Of a DNA stretch of 64,000 nucleotides, positions 51,799 through 59,115 are shown one piece after another. The stretch comes from Chloroflexota bacterium. Its GTDB lineage: Bacteria > Chloroflexota > Anaerolineae > UBA4142 > SHND01. Under the pieces are notes generated by a model that saw nothing but the letters and a program-made list of their open reading frames with translations, made no database searches and had not been told where the DNA came from. How positions within the stretch are numbered: position 1 is the first letter of the stretch; each line of letters opens with the position of its first letter. The translations under genes and the position numbers were made by a program. The stretch is taken from the NCBI GenBank assembly GCA_004295045.1, contig SHND01000011.1:1-64000 (forward strand), in the 5' to 3' direction.

Positions 51799-52482
51799 AT
51801 GAAGACTGTATTGATCGTTGACGACGAACCCAAGATCATTCAGCTCGCGCGCGATTATTTGGAACACGCGGGCTTTCAGGTGCTAACGGCAAGTGATGGG
51901 AAATCTGCATTGGCGGTGTGGCGTGCGGCAAAACCCGATTTGATTGTGCTCGATTTGGGATTGCCCAATCTCGACGGCTTGGATGTGACACGTACAATCC
52001 GCAAGGATTCAAACACGCCGATCATTATGCTCACTGCGCGCAGCGAGGAATCGGACAAGCTCGTCGGACTGGAATTGGGCGCGGACGATTATATCGTCAA
52101 ACCCTTTTCGCCCAAAGAATTGGTCGCCCGCGTGCGCGCTGTTTTGCGGCGGATGGAAAACGCGAACGAAGGCAGCGAAATAATTCGCGCAGGCAATTTC
52201 GCGTTGGATGTGCCGCGTATGCGCGTGACGGTTGAAGGCAAGAATATTGAAGTGACGCCGACCGAATTTCAACTACTCGCCGTGCTGGCGCGGCAGCCCG
52301 GACGAATTTTTACGCGCGCGCAGTTGTTGGACGCCGTGCGCGGCGTGGCGTTTGAATCGTACGAACGCGCAATTGACGCACACATCAAAAATCTCCGCCG
52401 CAAAATCGAACCCGACCCACGCGCGCCGCGTTATGTCTTGACCGTGTACGGAGTGGGATATAAATTTAACGATGGAGATTAG
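51799..52482 (+). CDS. OmpR/PhoB-family response regulator
   Basis: A protein of 228 residues from the ATG at 51799. The receiver domain has acidic Asp8-Asp9, phospho-Asp52 (LIVLDLGLPNLDG), Thr in MLTARSEES and Lys in YIVKPFSPKEL. The C-terminal winged helix (VTPTEFQLLAVLARQPGRIF, then SYERAIDAHIKNLRRKIEPD and YVLTVYGVGYKF) binds DNA direct repeats. Its cognate kinase is the next gene. Its stop codon lies in the first heptads of tract G. Confidence 0.95.
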   Translation: MKTVLIVDDEPKIIQLARDYLEHAGFQVLTASDGKSALAVWRAAKPDLIVLDLGLPNLDGLDVTRTIRKDSNTPIIMLTARSEESDKLVGLELGADDYIVKPFSPKELVARVRAVLRRMENANEGSEIIRAGNFALDVPRMRVTVEGKNIEVTPTEFQLLAVLARQPGRIFTRAQLLDAVRGVAFESYERAIDAHIKNLRRKIEPDPRAPRYVLTVYGVGYKFNDGD

Positions 52483-52592
52483 AGATTGGAGATTGGAAAT
52501 TGCGAGTTGCTAATTGGGTGATTTGGTGATTAGGTAATTCGGCATTGTGCATTCAGCATTGTGCATTCTGAATTCATCCTTTATCCATTATG
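52474..52592. repeat. Heptad tract G, spanning a stop codon and the next start codon
   Basis: Seventeen 7-mers in one register: GGAGATT, AGAGATT, GGAGATT, GGAAATT, GCGAGTT, GCTAATT, GGGTGAT, TTGGTGA, TTAGGTA, ATTCGGC, ATTGTGC, ATTCAGC, ATTGTGC, ATTCTGA, ATTCATC, CTTTATC, CATTATG. The response-regulator TAG (52480-52482) is at the left end, and the kinase ATG (52590-52592) is the end of the last heptad. The first 22 bases occur again, inverted, at 58704-58725. Confidence 0.85.
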
Positions 52593-53684
52593 AACCGTCG
52601 TCCTCCTTGGTGGAATTCTGACGAGCCATTTCCGCCGCACGGCGAACAATGGCATCCGATGCGCCGAAAGTTTTTTTGGCGTTTCGGAATTTTGTTTTTT
52701 GTCTTGACATTCCTCGCGTGCGGCGCCTTCACTTTTTTGTTCTGGACGCTCGCGCTCTCGTTTTCGCAAACAAATTTTCCTGACAATCTCAATTCCATCT
52801 TGCGCCCGCTCGGATTCGGCGCGTTCCTGCTCGCGGTGATCGTTCTCGCGTTCACCTTTCGCGCTGCGCGCCGCGCGATTGTTCCGGTTGCCGACGTGAT
52901 TGATGCCGCGCAGCGCGTCGCCGACGGTGATTACACGACACGCGTGCAAGAACGCGGACCGCGCGAAGTGCGCGGACTCACTCATGCATTCAACGAAATG
53001 ACTGAACAGCTTGAATCGAATGACGCGCAGCGGCGCGCAATGCTCGCGGATGTTACACATGAATTGCGCACGCCGCTCACCGTCATCCAAGGGAATTTGG
53101 AAGGAATGTTGGACGGCGTGTACCCGCTCGACCGCGCGCATCTCGAACCCGTTCTCGACGAGACGCGCCAAATGTCGCGCTTGCTTGAAGATTTGCGGAC
53201 GCTCGCGCTCGCGGAAAGCGGCGGACTCCATTTGCAAAAAGAATCCACCGACCTTGCCGTTCTCATCAACGAAACTGTCGCCTCATTTCGCGCGCAAGCG
53301 CAGAGCAATGGCATCGCGCTGCATGCTGAAATCAAAGCCGTGCTGCCGAACGCGGATGTTGACCCCGCGCGTATTCGTCAAGTGCTGGAAAACTTGATTG
53401 CGAATGCCTTGCGCTATACCCCGCGCGGCGGCGAAATCCGGGTCACGGGCGCGCGCGAAAACAACGATGCGCGTGTGCGCGTTGAGGTGCAAGATACGGG
53501 GCGCGGCATTTCGTCCGATGAATTGCCGCACATCTTTGAACGTTTTTACAAAACGCGCGATTCGCGCGGCACCGGCTTGGGACTGGCAATTGCAAAAAGT
53601 CTCGTCGAGGCGCACGGCGGCGAGATGGGCGCCGAGAGTGAGGTGGAAAAGGGGACGCGGATTTGGTTTATACTGCCAACATAG
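52590..53684 (+). CDS. Sensor histidine kinase of the OmpR-type pair
   Basis: A protein of 364 residues. Two membrane helices (about 29-55 and 75-92) enclose only a short outer loop, so it may sense inside the membrane or through the small partner protein at 51,294. A HAMP domain (about 92-145) leads to HisKA with phospho-His157 (DVTHELRTPL), then HATPase with NLIANALRYTPRGG, DTGRGISSDELPHIFERFYK and GTGLGLAIAKSLVEAHGG. No Shine-Dalgarno sequence is present because the start codon is at the end of heptad tract G. Confidence 0.94.
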   Translation: MNRRPPWWNSDEPFPPHGEQWHPMRRKFFWRFGILFFVLTFLACGAFTFLFWTLALSFSQTNFPDNLNSILRPLGFGAFLLAVIVLAFTFRAARRAIVPVADVIDAAQRVADGDYTTRVQERGPREVRGLTHAFNEMTEQLESNDAQRRAMLADVTHELRTPLTVIQGNLEGMLDGVYPLDRAHLEPVLDETRQMSRLLEDLRTLALAESGGLHLQKESTDLAVLINETVASFRAQAQSNGIALHAEIKAVLPNADVDPARIRQVLENLIANALRYTPRGGEIRVTGARENNDARVRVEVQDTGRGISSDELPHIFERFYKTRDSRGTGLGLAIAKSLVEAHGGEMGAESEVEKGTRIWFILPT

Positions 53685-53776
53685 CGCGCACGCGCAACCC
53701 TTTTCAACAGAGCAAAGGCAAGCTTTCCGCTGTCTTGAGCAGGATATGATTGCTGAACAATCTAAAAGGTCTCGCT

Positions 53777-55072
53777 ATGTTTGAACAACCCGAATATTCA
53801 ATAACACAAGGAAAATTGACGCCGCGACGAATTGGCTTTGTTTCGACGCGCTTTAATGGCACCGATGGCGTTTCGCTGGAAACCAACAAGTGGGCGACGG
53901 TGTTGGAGCGCTTGGGGCATTTCTGCGTTTATTTTTCGGGCGAATCTGACCGTCCGCCGGAGCGCAGCCGCGTCGTGGCGCGCGCGCATTTTCTCAATCC
54001 CGAAATTCAAGCCATCCAACAGATCGCCTTTAGCACTCGTAAACGTCCGCCGGAAATAACGCGGCGAATTCACGAACTCACGTATGATTTGAAAAATGAA
54101 CTGTATCGCTTTATTCAAGATTTTGATATCGAGTTGCTGATTGTCGAAAACGCCTTGACCATCCCGCTTAATGTGCCGCTCGGACTCGCCTTGACCGAAT
54201 TGCTTTCTGAAACCGGAATGCCTGCAATCGCGCATCATCACGATTTTTTCTGGGAGCGCCAGCGCTTTATGGTTGGCTGTGTGTGGGATTTTATTGACAT
54301 GGCGTTTCCGCCGCATTTGCCTTCGCTCCGCCACGTGGTCATCAATTCACTGGCGGCGGAACAACTGGGGATGCGGAACCACACCTTTAGCTTGCTCATT
54401 CCAAACGTGATGGATTTTGACAATTCGCCGCCGCCGCCGGACGCGTACAGCGCGGATTTGAAAACAGAACTCGGTTTGGCGGAGGACGAATATTTTTTGT
54501 TGCAGCCGACGCGAATTGTGCCGCGCAAAGGGATTGAACATGCCATCGAATTGACGGAGCGGCTAGAACAGCCCGCGTCGTTGGTGATTTCCCATGCTTC
54601 AGGCGATGAAGGAGACGAATACGCGCAGCGTCTCCGCGAATATGCAAAACTTTTGAATGTGTGCGTGCGCTTTGCGAGCGCGCGGGTGGCGAAGGAACGC
54701 GCGCGCAACGCAAACGGGGCAAAAATTTATTCACTGCGCGATGCCTACGAACGCGCGGACTTGGTGACGTATCCTTCCACCATTGAAGGATTCGGCAACG
54801 CGTTTCTCGAAGCGCTTTACTATCGCCGCCCCATCGTTGTGAACAATTATTCCGTCTACAATATTGACATCAAACCCAAGGGTTTCGAGGTGATCGAATT
54901 CGACGGCTTTATCACGCGCGCGGTAGTGAACCAAGCGCGCGACCTTTTGCAGCATCCCGCCCGCGCCCGCGAAATGGCGGACAAGAATTACGCGCTTGCC
55001 ACACACCACTATTCGTACACGATGCTGATGCGGCGGCTTGAAACCTTGCTTGCCGAAGCGTTTGGAGAATAA
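53777..55072 (+). CDS. GT4 family glycosyltransferase, possibly of the mannosylglucosylglycerate type
   Basis: A protein of 431 residues from the ATG at 53777 with AAAAGG upstream. N-terminal RIGFVSTRFNGTDGVSLETN and WATVLERLGHFCVYFSGESD, then IAHHHDFFWERQRF, LLQPTRIVPRKGIEHAIELT and the E-x7-E motif EGFGNAFLEAL. The GTDGVSLE opening recalls GT4 enzymes that make the compatible solute mannosylglucosylglycerate or its phosphate, but I cannot confirm this by alignment. It stands apart from the exopolysaccharide operon and follows a kinase gene by 92 bases. Confidence 0.8.
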   Translation: MFEQPEYSITQGKLTPRRIGFVSTRFNGTDGVSLETNKWATVLERLGHFCVYFSGESDRPPERSRVVARAHFLNPEIQAIQQIAFSTRKRPPEITRRIHELTYDLKNELYRFIQDFDIELLIVENALTIPLNVPLGLALTELLSETGMPAIAHHHDFFWERQRFMVGCVWDFIDMAFPPHLPSLRHVVINSLAAEQLGMRNHTFSLLIPNVMDFDNSPPPPDAYSADLKTELGLAEDEYFLLQPTRIVPRKGIEHAIELTERLEQPASLVISHASGDEGDEYAQRLREYAKLLNVCVRFASARVAKERARNANGAKIYSLRDAYERADLVTYPSTIEGFGNAFLEALYYRRPIVVNNYSVYNIDIKPKGFEVIEFDGFITRAVVNQARDLLQHPARAREMADKNYALATHHYSYTMLMRRLETLLAEAFGE

Positions 55073-55141
55073 ATAAAGCGAGCAGCTATGCCGTCGCGCG
55101 TTTCGTCCCGAGCGCCAGGTATCCACTAACATATCGTGTTG

Positions 55142-55147
55142 TATAAT
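55142..55147 (+). promoter_or_regulatory. -10 box (TATAAT) of the toxin-antitoxin pair
   Basis: Consensus TATAAT; predicted +1 near 55154, followed by AAAGGAAG as ribosome site for the ATG at 55170. The -35 is not clear. Confidence 0.55.
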
Positions 55148-55169
55148 CGCATGGAAAGGAAGAATAAAC

Positions 55170-55442
55170 ATGAGCACTGACGCAGAAAATGTCGTTCAAA
55201 CGATTATTTCCGAACTTACCGAATTGCCCGATGAAAAGGTGATCGAGGTATTGGACTTTGTGCGTTTCTTGCGAGTTCGGCATGGGACAAAAGTAAAACG
55301 CCATACGCCGCGCACTCTGAACGAAGCCCGTTTGGCAGAATTGTATGCCGAGAGTGCGGACGAAGAACTTCAACTCGCGGAAGAAGGAATTGAAGATTAC
55401 GATGCGGCGTTAAAGCGCGAGGATGCTCATGCAGAAGGGTGA
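55170..55442 (+). CDS. Antitoxin-like protein (DUF2281 type)
   Basis: A protein of 90 residues. The N-terminal ELTELPDEKVIEVLDFVRFL is the amphipathic core typical of DUF2281/YgiT-like antitoxins that wrap around toxins; the C-terminal half is acidic (ESADEELQLAEEGIEDYDAA), as expected for a part that blocks an RNA-binding toxin. It overlaps the MazF-family gene by 14 bases, the standard antitoxin-first arrangement. Confidence 0.78.
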   Translation: MSTDAENVVQTIISELTELPDEKVIEVLDFVRFLRVRHGTKVKRHTPRTLNEARLAELYAESADEELQLAEEGIEDYDAALKREDAHAEG

Positions 55443-55764
55443 AATCTATTTGGCGAATTTGAATCCAGTGGTCGGTTCAGAGCAAGCAGGGATGCGTCCT
55501 GTTGTCATTGTTCAAAATTCTTTATTAAATCGGTTTTCGAGAACAGTGGTTGTCATTCCCTTTACGACCAATTTGAAGCGGGCAGAATTGCCAAGTGGCG
55601 TACTGATTTCCGTCGGAGCAGGCGGCTTGAAACAAGACTCGGTCGCGTTATGCAGCCAAATTCGAGTGCTGGATAAATCGCGTTTGACGAATCGTCTCGG
55701 AAAACTCTCGGATGAATGGATGGAAAGGATAGAAGATACGTTGGCGTTTGTTCTGGATATGTAG
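55429..55764 (+). CDS. MazF/PemK-family mRNA interferase toxin
   Basis: A protein of 111 residues from the ATG at 55429, preferred over 55423 because GAGG is then well spaced. The PemK/MazF beta-barrel signatures are present: GEIYLANLNPVVGSEQAGMR, PVVIVQNS, VVVIPFTTNLKR (the Thr/Ser that attacks RNA) and SVALCSQIRVLDKSRL, with Arg residues in both loops. These toxins cut mRNA at short motifs. It is translationally coupled with its antitoxin and followed by a terminator. Confidence 0.9.
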   Translation: MQKGEIYLANLNPVVGSEQAGMRPVVIVQNSLLNRFSRTVVVIPFTTNLKRAELPSGVLISVGAGGLKQDSVALCSQIRVLDKSRLTNRLGKLSDEWMERIEDTLAFVLDM

Positions 55765-55794
55765 CCGCCCGCTTTTAGTCGGCGGCTTTTTCAT
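55763..55794 (+). terminator. Terminator after the mazF-like gene
   Basis: AGCCGCC (55763-55769) and GGCGGCT (55781-55787) form the stem; TTTTCATTT follows and merges with the next gene's -10 box. Confidence 0.8.
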
Positions 55795-55795
55795 T

Positions 55796-55801
55796 TATAC
55801 T
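55796..55801 (+). promoter_or_regulatory. -10 box (TATACT) for a leaderless recD2 start
   Basis: TATACT places +1 at 55808, one base before the GTG at 55809. Any -35 would have to lie inside the preceding terminator hairpin. Confidence 0.5.
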
Positions 55802-55808
55802 TTCCTCT

Positions 55809-58112
55809 GTGAACGTCCCCACGAATTTGCCACTGCAATCCCTCAACGGCGTCATCGAGCGCATCACGTTTTACAATGAAGAAAACGGCTACACCGTCGC
55901 GCGGTTCGTTCCCGAAGGAAAATCGTACACCGTCACCGTGATTGGAAATTTGATGGACGCGAGTGTGGGCGAATCGCTCGCGCTGCAAGGTATTTGGACG
56001 AATCATCCCACGCACGGACGCCAATTTGAAATCAAAAAATTTACGATTCAACTCCCCGCGACGGTTGAAGGCATTCGCAAATATCTCGGCAGTGGACTCA
56101 TCAAAGGCATCGGGCCCGTCACCGCAAAACGCATCGTAGATTATTTCGGACTCGACACGCTCGACGTCATCGAGAACGATATTGCGCGTTTGAATCAAGT
56201 GGACGGCGTGGGCGGCAAACGCATCGAGATTATTCAAAAAGGTTGGGCGGAACAGAAACAGATCAAAGAGGTGATGATGTTTCTGTCGTCGCACGGCGTC
56301 AGCACTGCGCTGGCGGTGAAAATTTACAAACAGTACGGCGACGGTGCGTTGAATATTTTGAAAAATGAGCCGTATCGTCTTGCGCGCGACATTTACGGCA
56401 TCGGCTTTCTCACGGCTGACAAGATCGCGCGCGCGTTGGGAATGAAAGAGGACGACCCCGCCCGCATCGAAGCGGGCGTCGAGTACGTTCTCGCAAAATT
56501 TATTGACGATGGGCATGTGTTTGCGGAACGCGGCGCATTGGTGGACGAAGCGCGCGAAGCGTTGGGCGCGCAAGATGTTCAGGTGAACGCGGCGATTGAC
56601 CGTTTAGCGTTGCAAGAGCAAGTCGTTATCGAGGATGACGACGTGACGGCACTCTCAACGCGAGTTGTAGGTACGATGGGTGCAGGCACGTCGCAAGCGG
56701 TGTATCTCACGCCGTTTCACATCGCCGAGAAAAATACTGCAAAGCGATTGGTTGAATTAAAAAATAATCGTTCGACGCGTCTCGCCGATTTTCGGCAAGT
56801 CAGTTGGGACAAAGCATGGAATTGGCTAATCACCCAATCACCCAATCACCTAACTCTCAAACAACAGGACGCCGTTCGTCTCGCGCTGACCGAAAAAGTC
56901 TCCATCCTCACCGGCGGACCCGGCACAGGCAAAACAACCACCGTCCGCGCCATCATTCAATTACTCAAAGCAAAACACAAAACATTCAAACTCGCCGCGC
57001 CGACGGGACGCGCCGCGAAACGCTTGAGCGAAGCGACAGGCGAACAGGCGCAAACGCTGCATCGTTTGTTGGAATTCAAACCATTCGAGCATAAAAAATT
57101 TTTGCGCGACCGCGATAATCCGCTCGACGCGGATTTGATTATCATTGACGAAACGTCAATGATTGATTTGCTGTTGATGAACGCGCTGCTCAAAGCGATT
57201 GATTTAACTTCGCATGTGTTGTTCGTCGGCGACCCTGACCAACTGCCGAGCGTGGGCGCGGGGAATGTGTTAAAAGATATGCTTGCGTCGCAAGTGATTC
57301 CTGCCGTCGCGCTCGACGTGATTTTTCGCCAAGATGAAACGTCGCTCATCGTCACGAACGCGCATCGCATCAATCGCGGCGAAATGCCCTTGTTCCGCGA
57401 CGACGCGCGCGATTTCTTTTTGTTTCAAGAAGAGGAACCGGAACTCGCCGCCAAACGTATTGTTGAATTGGTGACATCGCGCATCCCAAATCGTTTTCGT
57501 TTGAATGGTGTCGCGGATGTCCAAGTTCTTTCGCCGATGCATCGCGGGCAAGCAGGCGTTGGCGAATTGAACACCCTTTTGCAAAACGCGCTGAATCCCC
57601 CCGCGCAGGGGAAACGCGAAACGCGGCACGGCTCGCGCACGTTTCGCGTCGGCGACAAAGTGCTGCAGACGCGCAACAATTACGACAAACAAATTTTCAA
57701 TGGCGACTTGGGGCGCGTCGTCGAAATTGATTTTGAAGAGCAAACGGTGGACATTGATTTCGACGGGGCGCGCGTGCTATATGAATTCAGCGAACTCGAC
57801 GAATTGGTTCACGCGTTCGCGATGAGCGTACACAAGTCGCAAGGCAGTGAATATCGCGCGGTGGTGCTGCCGATTCTGACGCAACATTACTTGTTGCTGC
57901 AAAGAAATTTGCTTTACACCGCCGTCACGCGCGCGAAACAATTGGTCGTCCTCGTTGGCAACAAAAAAGCAATCTGGATGGCGGTGCGAAATAATAAAAT
58001 CGCGCAACGGAATACGCGGTTGGCGGAACGCTTGCAGACGACGGACGGTAGACGACAGGGGGATGCGCCGCGTAAACGACGCGCGGAATATCGAGCGGAG
58101 GGTGCGAATTGA
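55809..58112 (+). CDS. recD2: RecD2-type ATP-dependent DNA helicase
   Basis: A protein of 767 residues from a GTG. RecD2 is a 5'-3' SF1B helicase acting alone in bacteria without RecBCD. An OB-like N-terminal part (GVIERITFYNEENGYTVARF), helix-hairpin-helix units (KYLGSGLIKGIGPVTAKRIV, VDGVGGKRIEIIQ), then motor motifs: Walker A GGPGTGKTT (about 369-377), Walker B with DETSMIDLLL, GDPDQLPSVGAGNVL, and the late VHKSQGSE and YTAVTRAK. Just before the Q motif, residues 340-348 (ITQSPNHL) are encoded by an 8-nt repeat tract that kept the frame. Coupled to the next gene by a 4-base overlap. Confidence 0.95.
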   Translation: MNVPTNLPLQSLNGVIERITFYNEENGYTVARFVPEGKSYTVTVIGNLMDASVGESLALQGIWTNHPTHGRQFEIKKFTIQLPATVEGIRKYLGSGLIKGIGPVTAKRIVDYFGLDTLDVIENDIARLNQVDGVGGKRIEIIQKGWAEQKQIKEVMMFLSSHGVSTALAVKIYKQYGDGALNILKNEPYRLARDIYGIGFLTADKIARALGMKEDDPARIEAGVEYVLAKFIDDGHVFAERGALVDEAREALGAQDVQVNAAIDRLALQEQVVIEDDDVTALSTRVVGTMGAGTSQAVYLTPFHIAEKNTAKRLVELKNNRSTRLADFRQVSWDKAWNWLITQSPNHLTLKQQDAVRLALTEKVSILTGGPGTGKTTTVRAIIQLLKAKHKTFKLAAPTGRAAKRLSEATGEQAQTLHRLLEFKPFEHKKFLRDRDNPLDADLIIIDETSMIDLLLMNALLKAIDLTSHVLFVGDPDQLPSVGAGNVLKDMLASQVIPAVALDVIFRQDETSLIVTNAHRINRGEMPLFRDDARDFFLFQEEEPELAAKRIVELVTSRIPNRFRLNGVADVQVLSPMHRGQAGVGELNTLLQNALNPPAQGKRETRHGSRTFRVGDKVLQTRNNYDKQIFNGDLGRVVEIDFEEQTVDIDFDGARVLYEFSELDELVHAFAMSVHKSQGSEYRAVVLPILTQHYLLLQRNLLYTAVTRAKQLVVLVGNKKAIWMAVRNNKIAQRNTRLAERLQTTDGRRQGDAPRKRRAEYRAEGAN
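56828..56853. repeat. Repeat tract J inside recD2 (8-nt words)
   Basis: AATCACCC, AATCACCC, AATCACCT in a row, then AACTCT. AATCACCCAAT is found in reverse complement in tract G (near 52,520) and AATCACCCAA in tract A. It encodes part of the variable linker ahead of the RecD2 ATPase core. Confidence 0.7.
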
Positions 58113-58645
58113 AACGGGCAATTGTTTATTTGAGTGTGTTGATTTCGGTTGTCGCGTGCGCGTCGCCTGTCGCGCAAAATGACACGGACACTTTGGCAAA
58201 CATTGTGCGCGAATATCCGCGTTGGGCGCAAATGTTCGATGCGCCGCGCAATGTTTCCACGCAACTGATGCTGCTGTGTCGCCTGGTTCAGGAGGACGAA
58301 CAAGCGTACTTGGACAGTGAACACGCCGAGTATTTTGTCCAAGTGTTTGTGAACCCGGCGGGCGAAAAGATAATGCGCGAAAAAGGCGCGCGCGTTTTTC
58401 CCGAAGGCGCCATCATTGTCAAAGAAAAGTGGGCGCGTGATGAACGCTTTGCGAAAAACGCCAGCGCGACGAAACCTGCCGGATTGGGCATCATGCTCAA
58501 AGAAAAAAACGGTTGGCAATACGCGTACGTGGATGAAATGGGAACGATTACGCGCGACCAAAGACAACTCGAACACTGCGCGGCATGCCACAGCGGGCAA
58601 AGCGAACGCGATTCAGTTTTCTATCCCCAAGTGTTGAGCGAATGA
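58109..58645 (+). CDS. Haem-binding lipoprotein, cytochrome P460-like
   Basis: A protein of 178 residues starting at a TTG that overlaps the recD2 stop (TTGA), with GGAGGG upstream. The signal peptide ends in a lipobox (SVVAC, Cys17). The C-terminal CAACH at residues 157-161 is a c-type haem attachment motif. The middle part (AEYFVQVFVNPAGEKIMREK, FPEGAIIVKEKW, LGIMLKEKNGWQYAYVDEMG) fits the small beta-barrel of cytochrome P460 and its relatives, which oxidise hydroxylamine or detoxify NO. The lysine cross-link and real activity cannot be judged. Confidence 0.72.
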   Translation: MKRAIVYLSVLISVVACASPVAQNDTDTLANIVREYPRWAQMFDAPRNVSTQLMLLCRLVQEDEQAYLDSEHAEYFVQVFVNPAGEKIMREKGARVFPEGAIIVKEKWARDERFAKNASATKPAGLGIMLKEKNGWQYAYVDEMGTITRDQRQLEHCAACHSGQSERDSVFYPQVLSE

Positions 58646-58660
58646 ACGTAAAGGATGATT

Positions 58661-58730
58661 CGAAATCGAAAATCGAAATTTGAAAATCGAAAATACGCAT
58701 CTTCAATCTCCAATCTCTAATCTCCTCTAC
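58661..58730. repeat. Heptad tract H, overlapping the DUF423 stop codon
   Basis: Ten 7-mers in register: CGAAATC, GAAAATC, GAAATTT, GAAAATC, GAAAATA, CGCATCT, TCAATCT, CCAATCT, CTAATCT, CCTCTAC. The DUF423 stop (58727-58729, minus) is in the last one. The stretch at 58704-58725 is the reverse complement of the first 22 bases of tract G. AATCGAAAATCGAAA is shared with tract E. Confidence 0.8.
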
Positions 58731-59098
58731 TTGCTCTGCCACACCCCCACCACAAGCAAAATCCACCCCGCAATAAACGCGACACCGCCTAACGGCGTAA
58801 TCGCGCCGAGCCAACGCGTATCGGTTAGCGCAAGCAAATATAAACTCCCCGAGAATATTAGCGTACCCAAAACGAACGCCCAACCCGCGAGCGGAATCAA
58901 ATTCGACTGCCAGCGCGTCAGCGCGAATGCCACGAACAAAATCGCAAAAGCGTGATATATTTCGTATCGTACGCCCGTTTCAAAGATCTCGAGTAACTGC
59001 GGCGTCAGCCGTTCACGCAAGCCGTGCGCGCCGAACGCGCCAAGCGCCACCGATATTGCCGCCGACACCGCGCCGATGATAAAGAAAATTTTTTCCAT
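58727..59098 (-). CDS. DUF423 family small membrane protein
   Basis: A protein of 123 residues with four membrane helices. The N-terminal FIIGAVSAAISVALGAFGAH and GLRERLTPQLLEIFETGVRY followed by IYHAFAILFVA are the signatures of the DUF423 (YgdD) family; function unknown, present across bacteria. The start is separated by only 17 bases from the divergent nucleoside hydrolase gene, and a TATAAT in that gap puts +1 one base before this ATG. Confidence 0.93.
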   Translation of the reverse strand: MEKIFFIIGAVSAAISVALGAFGAHGLRERLTPQLLEIFETGVRYEIYHAFAILFVAFALTRWQSNLIPLAGWAFVLGTLIFSGSLYLLALTDTRWLGAITPLGGVAFIAGWILLVVGVWQSK

Positions 59099-59105
59099 AT
59101 CTCCA

Positions 59106-59111
59106 ATTATA
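59106..59111 (-). promoter_or_regulatory. -10 box (TATAAT, minus strand) in a 17-base divergent gap
   Basis: Minus-strand TATAAT at 59111-59106 places +1 at 59099, one base before the DUF423 ATG. The plus-strand gene starts at 59116, so its promoter must overlap this box or lie inside the DUF423 coding region. Confidence 0.6.
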
Positions 59112-59115
59112 TCCC

